A stretch of 63,453 nt of DNA from Streptomyces kronopolitis (GTDB taxonomy: Bacteria > Actinomycetota > Actinomycetes > Streptomycetales > Streptomycetaceae), in assembly GCF_014646275.1 (NCBI RefSeq), contig NZ_BMND01000036.1, positions 1-63,453 of the forward strand, in the 5' to 3' direction. Below the pieces are notes generated by a model that saw only the letters and a list, made by a program, of their open reading frames with translations, searched no databases and was not told the origin of the DNA. Both the position numbers and the translations under genes were made by a program. Below are positions 1-10,800 of the stretch, in pieces (position 1 is the first letter of the stretch; each line of letters starts with the position of its first letter).

Positions 1-2
1 CG

Positions 3-2627
3 CCCGCCGGGCCCCCGCCGCCCCCGCCCGCCGCGCACCCGGCTCCGGCCGCCCCGTCCGACGACGCCGCCCGCCCCCGCCCCGGCAACCTCCGCGCCCG
101 CCTCACCTCCTTCGTCGGCCGGGAGAACGACCTGGCCGGGCTCCGCTCCGACCTGGCCGCGCACCGGCTGGTGACGCTGCTGGGGCCGGGCGGCGCCGGC
201 AAGACGCGGCTGTCCCAGGAGGGCGCCGAGAGCGCCGCGGCCGCGGCGCCGGACGCCTGGCCGCACGGCGTCTGGCTGGCCGAGCTGGCACCCGTGGACG
301 ATCCGCAGACCGTGCCCGAGGCGGTGCTGACCGCGCTCGGCGCCCGCGAGACCGTCGTCCGCGGCTCCACGGCCGAGGGCCTGCGCGCCGCCGCCGACCG
401 CACCGCCCTGGACCCCCTCGCCCGGCTCGCCGAGCACTGCGCGGGCCGCCGGATGCTGCTGGTGCTCGACAACTGCGAGCATGTGATCGCCGCCGCCGCC
501 GAACTCGCCGAGCGGCTGCTGGCCCACTGCCCCGGGGTGACGGTGCTGGCCACCAGCCGGGAGCCGCTGGCCGTACCGGGCGAGGTGCTGCGGCCGGTCG
601 AGCCGCTTCCCGACCCGGTCGCGCTGCAACTGCTCGCCGACCGCGGGGCCGCCGCCCGCACCGGCTTCCGGGTGGAGGCCGACGAGGAGACCGCGGCGGC
701 CTGCGCCGAGATCTGCCGGCGGCTGGACGGGCTGCCGCTCGCCGTCGAACTCGCCGCGGCCCGGCTGCGGTTGCTCTCCCCGCGCCAGCTCGCCGACCGG
801 CTCGACGACCGCTTCCGCCTGCTCACCAGCGGCAGCCGGACCGTGCTGCCCCGCCAGCAGACGCTGCGCGCGGTCGTCGACTGGTCCTGGGACCTGACCG
901 ACGCACCCGAACGGGCCGTGCTGCGGCGGCTGTCCGTCTTCTCCGGCGGCTGCGATCTGGCCGCCGCCGAGGACGTCTGCGCCGGCGGCGGCGTCGACCG
1001 GCGCGAGGTGCCCGCGCTGCTCGGCTCGCTGATCGACAAGTCGCTGGTGGTGGCGGCGCCCGCGCCGGACGGCGAGATGCGCTACCGGCTACTGGAGACG
1101 GTGGGGGAGTACGCCGGTGAGCGGCTGGACGAGGCGGGGGAGCGGGCGGGGGCCGAGCGCCGCCATCTGGTCACCTACCGCGAACTGGCCCGCACCACGG
1201 ACCCGTTGCTGCGCGGCCCCGGCCAGCGCGCGGCCATGGACCGCCTGGAGCTGGAGCACGACAACCTGCGCACCGCGCTGCGCCGCGCGCTGGCCGCGCG
1301 CGACGAGCACGAGACGCTGTGCCTGGTGCTGTCCCTCCAGTGGTTCTGGTCGCTGCGCGACCACCGCAGCGACGGCCGCCACTGGGCGTCCGCGGCCGCC
1401 GCGCTCGGCCCCAACCCCTTCGCCGCGCCCGTCGAACCGGCCCCCGACCTGCCCGAGAGCCCCATCGACCACCCGCCGCCGATGCCCCCCGAGCAGCTGG
1501 TCGAGGCCCGCCGCGAGGTTCGGCTGGTCGCGCTCGCCAGCCGGGACAGCGACCTCCAGGCGCTGCGCGACCCCGAGACGCAGGAGGACCTGGCCGGGAT
1601 GCTCGCCGCCTACCGCAGCGGCATGCCGCAGACCTGCAAGATCCCCGGCGTGATGTGGTACTACGCCGTGATGATGTCCGGCCGCTTCGCGGAGCTGAGC
1701 GAGCTGGTCGGCGTCGCCGTACAGGCCTGCCGCACCCTCGGCTACACCTGGGAGCTGGCCTATGTGCTGCAACTGCGCTCCAGGGTCCTCAACGACCGCC
1801 TCGACGGGCTGACCCAGGCGGCCCGCGACGCCGACGAGGCGCTGCGGATCTTCCAGGAGCTGGGCGACGCCTGGGGCGCGGCCGAGGCGCTGGCGGGGCG
1901 CGGCGAGACCCATGAGCAGCGCGGCGCGTACGCGTCGGCGGCGCGCGACTACCGGGCGGCGATGGTGCACGCCGAGTACCTGGGGGCGCTCGGCCAGATC
2001 CAGCTGCTGCGCTGCCGGCTGGGCGCGGTGCTGATCGAGGACGGCCGGGCGGCGCCCGGTGAGCGGATGCTGCGCGAGGTGCTGGCGGACGCCGAGCGGG
2101 GCGAGAGCGCCCGGGACACCATGCCGTTCGCCCGGCTGACCCTCGCCCGGCACCTCGCGCTGACCGGGCGTCCGAAGGAGGCGCGGGCGGAACTGCACAC
2201 GGTGGCGGAGGTGTTCAGCGGGCGGGCCCCGGACCTGTTCGCCGGGATGCTGGAGACCTCGCTGATCGCGCTGGATCTCCAGGAGGGGCACCGGGAGGGG
2301 CTGCTGCCGCGGTTCCGGGCGGCGCTGGCGCTGCTCCAGGGGCCCGTCACGCAGATGGTCGCGCCGGACCTGCCGATCTCCCAACTCCTCACCGGCGCAC
2401 GGGTGCTGGCCGCGGTGCGGGGCGCGCCGGCCGGGCGGGACGCGGCGCGCCTGGTGGGCGCGTACGACGCGCTGCGGGCGCCCGACCACGTGCCGACCCG
2501 GATCATCCGCGACAGCCGGATCCGTGCCGAGGCGGCGGCGCGGGAGCTGCTGGACGGCGCCGCCTACACCCGCGCGTACACCGAAGGCGGCGGCCTCTCC
2601 CTGGGGGAGGCCACCGCCCTCATCTGA
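3..2627 (+). CDS. AfsR/SARP-type NB-ARC regulator, 3' part (5' end outside window)
   Basis: This is the C-terminal 874 residues of a large transcriptional regulator; the reading frame is open to the left edge, so the start and any DNA-binding/BTAD domain lie outside. Visible in order are a Pro/Ala-rich linker, the SFVGRE motif that often opens the NTPase module of AfsR-like proteins, a Walker A loop (GPGGAGKTRL), a Walker B-like strand (LLVLDNCEH), TSREPL, and the GLPLAVELAAARL motif typical of NB-ARC/STAND ATPases. A long alpha-helical, TPR-like region follows to the end. Family knowledge: such proteins activate specialised-metabolite genes in an ATP-dependent way. It converges on the DrrAB-like exporter and lies 2.2 kb upstream of the lipid/polyketide operon, so a role in controlling either is plausible but inferred. 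Assignment to SARP rather than LuxR depends on the missing N-terminus. Confidence 0.85.
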   Translation, partial: PAGPPPPPPAAHPAPAAPSDDAARPRPGNLRARLTSFVGRENDLAGLRSDLAAHRLVTLLGPGGAGKTRLSQEGAESAAAAAPDAWPHGVWLAELAPVDDPQTVPEAVLTALGARETVVRGSTAEGLRAAADRTALDPLARLAEHCAGRRMLLVLDNCEHVIAAAAELAERLLAHCPGVTVLATSREPLAVPGEVLRPVEPLPDPVALQLLADRGAAARTGFRVEADEETAAACAEICRRLDGLPLAVELAAARLRLLSPRQLADRLDDRFRLLTSGSRTVLPRQQTLRAVVDWSWDLTDAPERAVLRRLSVFSGGCDLAAAEDVCAGGGVDRREVPALLGSLIDKSLVVAAPAPDGEMRYRLLETVGEYAGERLDEAGERAGAERRHLVTYRELARTTDPLLRGPGQRAAMDRLELEHDNLRTALRRALAARDEHETLCLVLSLQWFWSLRDHRSDGRHWASAAAALGPNPFAAPVEPAPDLPESPIDHPPPMPPEQLVEARREVRLVALASRDSDLQALRDPETQEDLAGMLAAYRSGMPQTCKIPGVMWYYAVMMSGRFAELSELVGVAVQACRTLGYTWELAYVLQLRSRVLNDRLDGLTQAARDADEALRIFQELGDAWGAAEALAGRGETHEQRGAYASAARDYRAAMVHAEYLGALGQIQLLRCRLGAVLIEDGRAAPGERMLREVLADAERGESARDTMPFARLTLARHLALTGRPKEARAELHTVAEVFSGRAPDLFAGMLETSLIALDLQEGHREGLLPRFRAALALLQGPVTQMVAPDLPISQLLTGARVLAAVRGAPAGRDAARLVGAYDALRAPDHVPTRIIRDSRIRAEAAARELLDGAAYTRAYTEGGGLSLGEATALI

Positions 2628-2654
2628 CGCGGGCCGGGACAGCGCGGTCCGGCG

Positions 2655-2681
2655 GTCCCGCGGGGAGGACCCCCGCGGGAC
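2655..2681. terminator. Bidirectional terminator hairpin
   Basis: A perfect 11-bp GC-rich inverted repeat (arms 2655-2665 and 2671-2681, 5-nt loop) sits in the 59-bp gap between the convergent regulator and ABC permease genes. It has no U tract, as is usual for actinobacterial terminators. Confidence 0.75.
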
Positions 2682-2686
2682 GCGCG

Positions 2687-3517
2687 TCAGGTCTTGCTGC
2701 GGAACTTCGCCACCGCGAGCGGCATGGTGACCGCGGTGAGGGCGACCACCCAGGCGAGGGTGATCAGGGCCGGGTGCAGCACCGCGCCCTGGCCCTGGAT
2801 CAGGGCCCGGCACGCGTCCGCCAGGGACGAGAGCGGGTTGATCTTGGTGAAGGCCTCCAGCCAGCCGGGCATCGAGGTCGGCCGGGTGAAGACGGACGAG
2901 CCGAACTGCAGCGGCATCAGGATCAGCATCGCCGTGCCCTGCACGGCCTGGGTCGTCTTCATCACCAGCCCCAGCAGGATGAAGATCCACATCAGACCGG
3001 CGCAGAACAGCGCGGACAGCGCGACCGCGGCGAGCAGGGACCCGACGCCGCCCGTGATCTTGAGCCCCAGCAGGAGCCCCATCGCCAGCAGGATCGTGGT
3101 GGCGATCAGCATCCGCCCCAGCTCCACCACGATCTTCGCGATGAGCACCGAGGACCGGGCGATGGGCATTGTCCGGAAGCGGTCCATCACGCCCTTGCGG
3201 AAATCCTCGTTGACGCCCGAGCCGACCGCCGTGGCGATGTTCATGGCCATCATGCCCATCATGCCGGGCACCAGGTACTGGACGTACTCGTCCTGGCGGC
3301 CCTTGCCGGCGATCGCGCCGCCGAAGACGTAGACGAACAGCAGGATGAAGATGACCGGCATCAGCAGGACGTCGAACATCGACTCCGGGTCCTGCTTGAT
3401 CTGCAGGGCGTTGCGCCGCACCAGCGCGCCGATGTGCCGCAGGTTGGCGCGCAGGCCGATCCGTCCCTCGTCGGCGCCGGGCTTGCTCAGCGGTGCCGTC
3501 ATCGTCGCGGCACTCAT
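2687..3517 (-). CDS. ABC-2 type drug-export permease (DrrB-like)
   Basis: 276-residue inner-membrane permease with about six hydrophobic segments and the typical layout of daunorubicin-resistance permeases. It has an N-terminal cytoplasmic arm (LRANLRHIGALVRRNALQ), a first TM rich in Leu/Val/Phe, the VPGMMGMMAMN segment, the DRFRTMPIARSS loop, and the NPLSSLADACRAL motif near the last TM. It partners the ATPase just upstream: the ATPase stop overlaps its ATG by 4 nt, indicating translational coupling. The pair would export a lipophilic compound, possibly the product of the neighbouring biosynthetic operon; the substrate is inference. Confidence 0.9.
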   Translation of the reverse strand: MSAATMTAPLSKPGADEGRIGLRANLRHIGALVRRNALQIKQDPESMFDVLLMPVIFILLFVYVFGGAIAGKGRQDEYVQYLVPGMMGMMAMNIATAVGSGVNEDFRKGVMDRFRTMPIARSSVLIAKIVVELGRMLIATTILLAMGLLLGLKITGGVGSLLAAVALSALFCAGLMWIFILLGLVMKTTQAVQGTAMLILMPLQFGSSVFTRPTSMPGWLEAFTKINPLSSLADACRALIQGQGAVLHPALITLAWVVALTAVTMPLAVAKFRSKT

Positions 3518-4542
3518 GCCGATACCTCCGCGTACTGCTGGTCCATGTCGTCCTCGGATGTGTCGCTCGCGGAGGCCTTGTGGCCCGTGAGGGCCAGGAA
3601 CACCTCGTCCAGGCTGGGCAGATGGGTGCTGATGCCGGCGAGCGCGAAGCCCTGCCGGGCGAGCACCGCGACCACCGCGGTCAGTTGCTCGTCGCTGGTG
3701 ATCGGGACGTTGACCACGCCCCCGTCGTGATCGGCGGCGGCCCCCGCGATGCCGTCCAGGCCCGCCCGCGCGACGGCGTCCGCCATCCGCTTCAGCTCGT
3801 CGGGCTCCGACGGGCGGATCTGCAGCGTCCGCCCGCCGACCTTGGTCTTGAGTTCGTCGACGCCGCCCTCGGCGATCACCCGGCCGCGGTCGATCACCGT
3901 CAGCTCGTGCGCCAGCTTCTCGGCCTCTTCCATGTACTGGGTGGTGAGCAGCACCGTCGCGCCCTCGCGCACCATCCGCTGGACCTCCTCCCACACCTCG
4001 TTGCGGGTGCGGGGGTCCAGGCCGGTGGTGGGCTCGTCCAGATAGAGGACCGACGGGCGGCCGATCATGGAGGCGGCCAGGTCGAGCCGGCGGCGCATCC
4101 CGCCGGAGTACTTGGCCGCGGGCCGCTTGGCCGCCTCGGTCAGGCTGAACCGCTCCAGCATCTCGTCCGCGCGCCGGCGGGCGTCCTTGCGGGACAGATC
4201 GAGCAGCCGCCCGATCATGTAGAGGTTCTCGCGGCCGGAGAGCTTCTCGTCGACCGAGGCGTACTGCCCGGTCAGGCCGATGGTGCGGCGCAGTGCGCGG
4301 GGCTGGCGCACCACGTCGTAGCCGGCCACCACGGCCCGGCCGGCGTCCGGCACCAGGAGGGTGGACAGGCAGCGGACGAGCGTCGTCTTGCCGGCGCCGT
4401 TGGGGCCGAGCACCCCGAGCACGGTGCCTTCCTTCACGTCCAGGTCCACTCCGTCGACGGCTTTCACCGCGCCGAAGTGCTTGACCAGACCGCGCACCTC
4501 CACGGCGTTGCCGCCCCTGGTGGATATCGTCTCTCGCGTCAT
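3514..4542 (-). CDS. ABC transporter ATP-binding protein (DrrA-like)
   Basis: ATPase of a two-gene exporter. Motifs in order are Walker A GPNGAGKTT, signature YSGGMRRRLDL, Walker B VLYLDEPTTGLD and the H-loop TTQYMEEAE. A C-terminal extension of about 100 residues follows, as in DrrA-type export ATPases. I chose the ATG at 4542 (342 aa); an upstream in-frame TTG at 4572 is possible but has no better ribosome site and precedes the conserved fold. It is divergent from the polyketide/lipid operon across a 282-bp promoter region, so co-regulation is plausible. Confidence 0.9.
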   Translation of the reverse strand: MTRETISTRGGNAVEVRGLVKHFGAVKAVDGVDLDVKEGTVLGVLGPNGAGKTTLVRCLSTLLVPDAGRAVVAGYDVVRQPRALRRTIGLTGQYASVDEKLSGRENLYMIGRLLDLSRKDARRRADEMLERFSLTEAAKRPAAKYSGGMRRRLDLAASMIGRPSVLYLDEPTTGLDPRTRNEVWEEVQRMVREGATVLLTTQYMEEAEKLAHELTVIDRGRVIAEGGVDELKTKVGGRTLQIRPSEPDELKRMADAVARAGLDGIAGAAADHDGGVVNVPITSDEQLTAVVAVLARQGFALAGISTHLPSLDEVFLALTGHKASASDTSEDDMDQQYAEVSA

Positions 4543-4620
4543 GCCCCCCAAGATGCCAGCCGCCACCGACAACGCACCGACAGGCCGCCGACAGTAGGGC
4601 CGCGGCGCCGGCGGGGCGGA

Positions 4621-4654
4621 CCTCTCGTGGTCGCCGGCCGCCCCCTCTCGTGGT
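4621..4654 (+). promoter_or_regulatory. Direct repeat CCTCTCGTGGT x2, candidate regulator site
   Basis: The 11-mer CCTCTCGTGGT occurs exactly twice (4621-4631 and 4644-4654), start to start 23 bp, in the divergent promoter region between the ABC exporter and the biosynthetic operon. SARP regulators bind direct repeats spaced about one or two helical turns, and a SARP-like gene lies nearby. The match to a SARP box is inferred, not shown. Confidence 0.4.
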
Positions 4655-4700
4655 TACCGCAAGGCCGCCCGCCGGGCACCACGGACTTCGCCGGGGCGCG

Positions 4701-4757
4701 TTGACGGCGCCTCGCCCCCCGTCTGAGGCTGAGGCCACCGAGTCGCATACGTGTGCG
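4701..4757 (+). promoter_or_regulatory. Candidate promoter and near-palindrome ahead of the PKS operon
   Basis: TTGACG (4701-4706) and GAGGCT (4725-4730) are separated by 18 bp and resemble a vegetative -35/-10 pair. A near-perfect 14-bp palindrome, CGCATACGTGTGCG (4744-4757, one mismatched pair), lies just downstream and could be an operator. The operon start codon is at 4825. Confidence 0.35.
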
Positions 4758-4824
4758 TTTCCGCCGTCGGCCGCACCCGTGCGCATTCGTCCCCCCACGA
4801 GCGAACGATGTCTTCGGAGTACCT

Positions 4825-7800
4825 GTGACCACTGCACCCGTGCCGGAAGCCGTGCTGGGCATCAGTCCGTTCGGTGAACCAGAGCCGCGCATCGTCGCGG
4901 CGGTCTGCCGGGCCGGCGGGCTGGGCGTGCTCGACCTCGGGGCGGGGGACCGCCGGGCCAGGGAGGCGCTGGCGTCCCTCCGGCAGTGGGCGCCGGGGCC
5001 GTTCGGGGTGCGGATCGCCGCCGGGTGCGCCCTGACCGCGGCGGACCTGGCGGAGGGCGGGGGCGTGCACACGGTGCTGCTCACCGCCGACGCGCCCGTG
5101 CGGCCCGGCGACCTGCCGGCCGGGACCCGGGTGCTCGTCGAGGCCACCACCCGCGAGGAGGCCCTCGACGCCGCCCGCGCCGGCGCCCACGGCCTGGTCG
5201 CCCGCGGCCACGAGAGCGGCGGGCGGGTCGGGGACCTGAGCACCTTCATCCTGCTCCAGCAGCTCGTGGCGGACGACGGGGTGGACCTGCCCGTGTGGGC
5301 CTGCGGCGGCATCGGGCCGCACACCGCCGCCGCTGCCGTGGTCGGCGGCGCGGCGGGCGTCGTGCTGGACACCCAGCTGGCGCTGCTCGACGAGTCCGCC
5401 GTGCCGGAGGAAGCGGCCGCGGCGGTGCGGACCATGGACGGCTCGGAGACGGTGGTGGCGGCCGGCCACCGGGTGCTGCGCCGCCGGGGTCCCCACGCGC
5501 CGCCGCTGCCCGCGGACCCGGCCGGGGCGGCCCGCCTGCTCGGCGCCCAGGACCTGCGGGCCCAGCTGCTGCCCGTCGGCCAGGACGGCTTCCTGGCCGC
5601 CCGTTTCGCCCGCCGGTGGGGCGATGCCGGCGGGGCCGTCCGCGCGGTCACCGCCGCCGTCCGCGACGCGGTGCGCGACGCCTCCGCCGCGCAGGCGCTG
5701 TGCCGCGACTCCCCGATGAGCAGGGCGCTGGGCACCCCGCTGCCCCTCGCCCAGGGGCCGATGACCCGGGTCAGCGACCAGGCGCCGTTCGCCGCGGCGG
5801 TCGCCGAGGGCGGCGCCCTGCCCTTCGTGGCCCTGGCGCTGGCCGGTGCGGAGCAGACGCGGACCCTGCTGACACAGACCCGCGCCGCGCTGGACGGCCG
5901 GCCGTGGGGCGTGGGCGTCCTCGGCTTCGCCCCCGAGCAGACCAAGGCGGCCCAGCTGGAGATCATCCGGGAGCTGCGGCCGTCCTGCGCGATCATCGCC
6001 GGCGGCCGGCCCGCGCAGGCGGCGTCGCTGGAGGACGCCGGCATCGAGACGTTCCTGCACGTGCCCTCGCCCGGGCTGCTCACCCAGTTCCTGGCCGCCG
6101 GCGCCCGCGCGTTCGTCTTCGAGGGCTCCGAGTGCGGCGGCCACGTCGGACCGCGCAGCAGCTTCGCGCTGTGGGAGGCGCAGCTCGCCGTCCTCACCGA
6201 CTTCCTCGACGCGGAGGACGGCGCCGACCCCGCTGAGCTGCGGGTGCTGTTCGCCGGCGGCATCCACGACGCGCGGTCCGCGGCCATGGTCGCCGCGCTC
6301 GCCGCCGACCTGACCGCCCGCGGCGTCGCCGTCGGCCTGCTCATGGGCACCGCGTACCTCTTCACCGAGGAGGCGGTGGACCGCGGCGCGGTCCGGCCCC
6401 TGTTCCAGCGGCAGGTCCTGGCGGCGCGGCGGACCGAACTGCTGGAGACCGCGCCCGGCCACGCCACCCGCTGTGTGTCCAGCCCCTTCACCGACGGCTA
6501 CCGGGCTCTCAAGGAGGAGTTGGCGTCCCGGGGCGTGGCCGACCGGCAGGCGTGGGAGCAGCTGGAGCGGCTCAACGTGGGCCGGCTGCGGATCGCCAGC
6601 AAGGGCGTCGAGCGGACCGGTGAGCAGCTGGTCGAGGTGCCGGAGGAACGGCAGCTCGCCGAGGGCATGTTCATGGCCGGCGACGTGGCCGCGCTGCGCT
6701 CCCGCGTCACCACCATCCCCGCGCTGCACGCGTCCGTCAGCACCGGGGCCGCCGACTTCTTCACCGAGCGCGCCGCGCCGGTGCGCGACCGGCTCGGGAC
6801 CGGCCGGCCCGCGGACGGCGCCGCGCCCCCGGCTCCGCTGGACATCGCCGTGGTCGGGATGTCCTGCATGTTCCCCGGCGCCGAGGACCTGGCGAGCTAC
6901 TGGGCCCATGTGGTCGCGGGCGCCGACGCCGTCACCGAGGTGCCCGCCGACCGGTGGGACCCCGAGGTCTACTACGCGCCCGAGGCGGACGAGGCCCACA
7001 CGGAGTCCAAGTGGGGCGGGTTCCTGCCGGACATCCCGTTCGACCCGCTGCGCTACGGGATCCCGCCGTCCTCACTGGGCAGCATCGAGCCGGTCCAGCT
7101 GCTGGCCCTCGAAGCCGCGCGGCGGGCACTGGAGGACGCCGGGTACGCCGGCGGCGCCCCCGCCGGGAGCGGGGGGCGGGACTTCGACCGCTCCCGGGCC
7201 TCCGTCGTCTTCGGCGCCGAGGCGGGCAGCGACCTGTCCCACGCGGCCACCCTGCGCACCCTGCTGCCGGCCTACCTGGGCGAACTGCCCCCGGAACTGG
7301 CCGCCCAGCTGCCCCGGCTCACCGAGGACTCCTTCCCCGGGATGCTCGCCAACGTCATCTCCGGCCGGATCGCCAACCGGCTCGACCTGGGCGGCGCCAA
7401 CTACACCGTGGACGCCGCCTGCGCCTCCTCGCTGGCCGCGGTGGACGTGGCGTGCAAGGAGCTGTCCGGGGGCACCAGCGACCTGGTGCTGTGCGGCGGC
7501 GCCGACCTGCACAACGGCATCAACGACTACCTGCTCTTCTCCTCGGTGCACGCCCTGTCGCCGACCGGCCGCTCCCGCACCTTCGACAGCGCCGCGGACG
7601 GCATCGCGCTCGGCGAGGGCGTCGCCTGCGTCACGCTCAAGCGGCTGAGCGACGCGGAGCGGGACGGGGACCGGATCTACGCCGTGATCAAGGGCGTCGG
7701 CACCGCCAGCGACGGCAAGGGCCTCGGCCTGACCGCACCGCGGGCGCAGGGGCAGCGCGCCGCGCTGGAGCGCGCCTACCGCAACGCGGGGATCTCACCC

Positions 7801-10800
7801 GCGCGGGTCGGCCTGGTGGAGGCCCACGGCACCGGGACCGTGGTCGGCGACCGGACCGAACTGGCCGCCCTCACCGCGCTGTTCACCGAGGCCGGGGCCG
7901 CCCCCGCCGGCTGTGCGCTCGGGTCGGTGAAGTCGCAGATCGGGCACACCAAGTGCGCCGCGGGCCTGGCCGGCCTGATCAAGACCGCCATGGCGCTGCA
8001 CACCGGCGTCAAGCCGCCCACGGCGCACCTGAAGGAGCCCAACCCGGCCTGGCAGGAGGGCAGCAGCCCGTTCGCCTTCCACACCGCGGCACGGCCGTGG
8101 GCGGCCCCGCCGGCCGAACGGGTCGCCGGGGTCAGCGCCTTCGGCTTCGGCGGCACCAACTTCCACGTCGTGCTGCGCGCCCACGCCGGGGGCCCGCCGC
8201 CGGCGCACGGGCTCGACGCCTGGCCGGCGGAGCTGTTCGTCTTCCGCGGCGCCGACCGCGAGGACGCCCACCGGGGCATCGAGCAGCTGCTGGCGCTGGC
8301 CGCGACGAACGACGAGCACGGCCGGCCCCGGCGGCTGCGCGACCTCGCGCTGGCCGCGTCCCGCCGCAGCGACACCGGCACACACCCGGCGCGGTACGCC
8401 GTCGTGGCCGGTGACCTGGACGAGCTGGCCCGGCTGCTGAGGCGGGCGCGCGCGGGCGAGCACGACCCGGCGGCGGGAGTCTTCGCCGCCGGCGCGGACG
8501 GCCCGGCCGGTGCGCCCGGGACCGCGGGGGACGTGGCGTTCCTCTTCCCCGGCCAGGGCAGCCAGCGGCCGGACATGCTCGCGGAGCTGTTCGTCGCCTT
8601 CCCCGACGCCCAGCACTACCTCCAGCTCGGCCGGGAGTGGGCCGACGCCCTCTACCCGCCGACCGCCTTCGACCCGGCCGTGGCGGACGGGCAGCGGGAG
8701 CGGATCACCGACACCCGGGTCGCCCAGCCCGCCCTGGGCATCGTCGAACTGGCCGTGCACCGCCTGCTGCTGCGGTCCGGGGTGCGGCCGGACATGATGG
8801 CCGGGCACAGCTACGGCGAGCTGGTCGCGCTGTGCGCCGCGGGCGCGTTCGACCCCGCGGCCCTGCTGGAGCTGAGCGCGGCACGGGCCGAGGCGATCCT
8901 GTCCGCCGCCGGCACCGACCCGGGGGCCATGGCCGCCGTCTCGGCCGGCGCCGCGGAGGTGTCCGCGCAGCTGCGCGCCGCCGGCCTCGCGGACCAAGTC
9001 GTCGTCGCCAACCACAACGCGCCCGAGCAGACCGTCATCTCCGGGCCCACCGAGGCGGTCGCCACGGCGGTGGAGCGGCTGCGCGCACACGGCTGCGGCG
9101 CCAGGCCGATCCCCGTGGCCTGCGCCTTCCACAGCCCCCTCGTCGCCGGTGCCGGCGAACGGTTCGCCGGGGCGCTCGCCGCGCAGCCGGTGCGCGCCCC
9201 GGAGGTGCCGGTCTGGTCCAACCGCACGGCCGCCGCCCACACGGGACGGCCCGAGGACGTGCGCGCCGAACTGGCCGCCCAGATCGGCGCGCCGGTGCGC
9301 TTCGTCGAGCAGATCGAGGACATGTACCGGGCGGGCGCCCGCACCTTCGTGTCCGTCGGCCCCGGGACGGTGCTCACCACGCTGGTCGCCGCGATCCTCC
9401 ACGACCGTCCGCACACCACCGTGGCCTGCGAGGCACCCGGCAGCCGGGGACTCGGCGGCTTCCTCGGCGCGCTCGCCCGGCTCGCCGTGGCCGGTGTGCG
9501 GGTGCGCACCGGCTGGATGTTCCAGGGCCGCGACGCCACCGAACCGAGCCAGGACACCGCACCCCGGCGACCTGGCTGGACCGTCAACGGGCATCTGGTG
9601 CGCACCGCCGACGGCAGCCCGCTGCCCGGTTCGCTCCGGCCGGCCCGACGTATCCAGGAGATATCCGTGACGAAGCCAGACCACGGCGACGCCGTCGCCC
9701 AGCGGGACCGGATGGTCTCCGAATTCCTGCGCACCAGCCGGGAGATCGTCGCCGCGCAGCGCGATGTGCTGCTCACCTACTTCGGCGCCGCACCGGGCAC
9801 ACCGGCCGCCCCGCCGCCGGTCGCGCCCCTGGCGCCCGCGCCCCTGCCGGTCGAAGCGGCCCTGCCCGCACCCGGTGCGTCCGTCCCCTCCGGGCCCGCC
9901 CCGGCGCTCACGCCGCCACCCGGTGGCGCCCCGACGGCCGGTGCCCCGACCGCCGTCGCGCCGGAGGCGGTCGGGGCGGCCGACGTGCTGCGGACCGTGC
10001 TGGACATCGTCAGCGAACGCACCGGCTACCCGGTGGACATGATCGAACCCGAACTCGACCTGGAAGCCGACCTGAGCATCGACTCGATCAAGCGGATCGA
10101 GATCGCCGGTGAACTCGCGGCGCGCCTCGGTGCCGGCGCCCAGGACGGCCCGGGCGCCGCGCAACTCGACGACGCGGAGCTGGACGTGCTGTCCCGGGCC
10201 CGCACCGCCGCCGGCCTCGCGGACCTGCTGACCGCGAGGCTCCACGGCGGCGGGCGGCCCCGCGATGCCGAGGGCCCGGGCGCCGAGGAGCCGAGCCCCG
10301 CGCACGAGCCCGCGCGGGCTCCCGCCGGGCAGCCGACTCCGGCCGGGCAACACCCGGACCCCGAGCCGGTGGCCGCCGAGGCGCCCACCCGGATGGTGCT
10401 GCGGCCCACCGCCCTCGCGGAACCGGCGGCGAGCGCCGGCACGCTGACCGGCAAGCGGATCGCGCTGATCGGCGGCCACGGCCCGGTGGCCGAGAGCCTG
10501 TCCGCCCAACTCGCCACCCACGGCGCCCGGCCGGCCGTGTTCGCCCCGGGGCACCTGCTCACCGCGCAGGACGGCCCGTGGGACGGCGTGTTCCACCTGG
10601 AGGCGCTGACCGAGGGCGAGGACGCGGTCCTGCCGGAGGGCTTCCCCGTCTTCCAGGCAGCCCTGCGGCACGGCCCGCGGTGGTTGATCGCCGCCGCCCC
10701 TGCCGCCGGTGCGAGCGGCGCGCCGGACGGGCGGGCGGATGGACTGCGCGGCATGTTCCGGACCATCGCCCGGGAGTACCCGGACACCGTCGCCCGGGTC

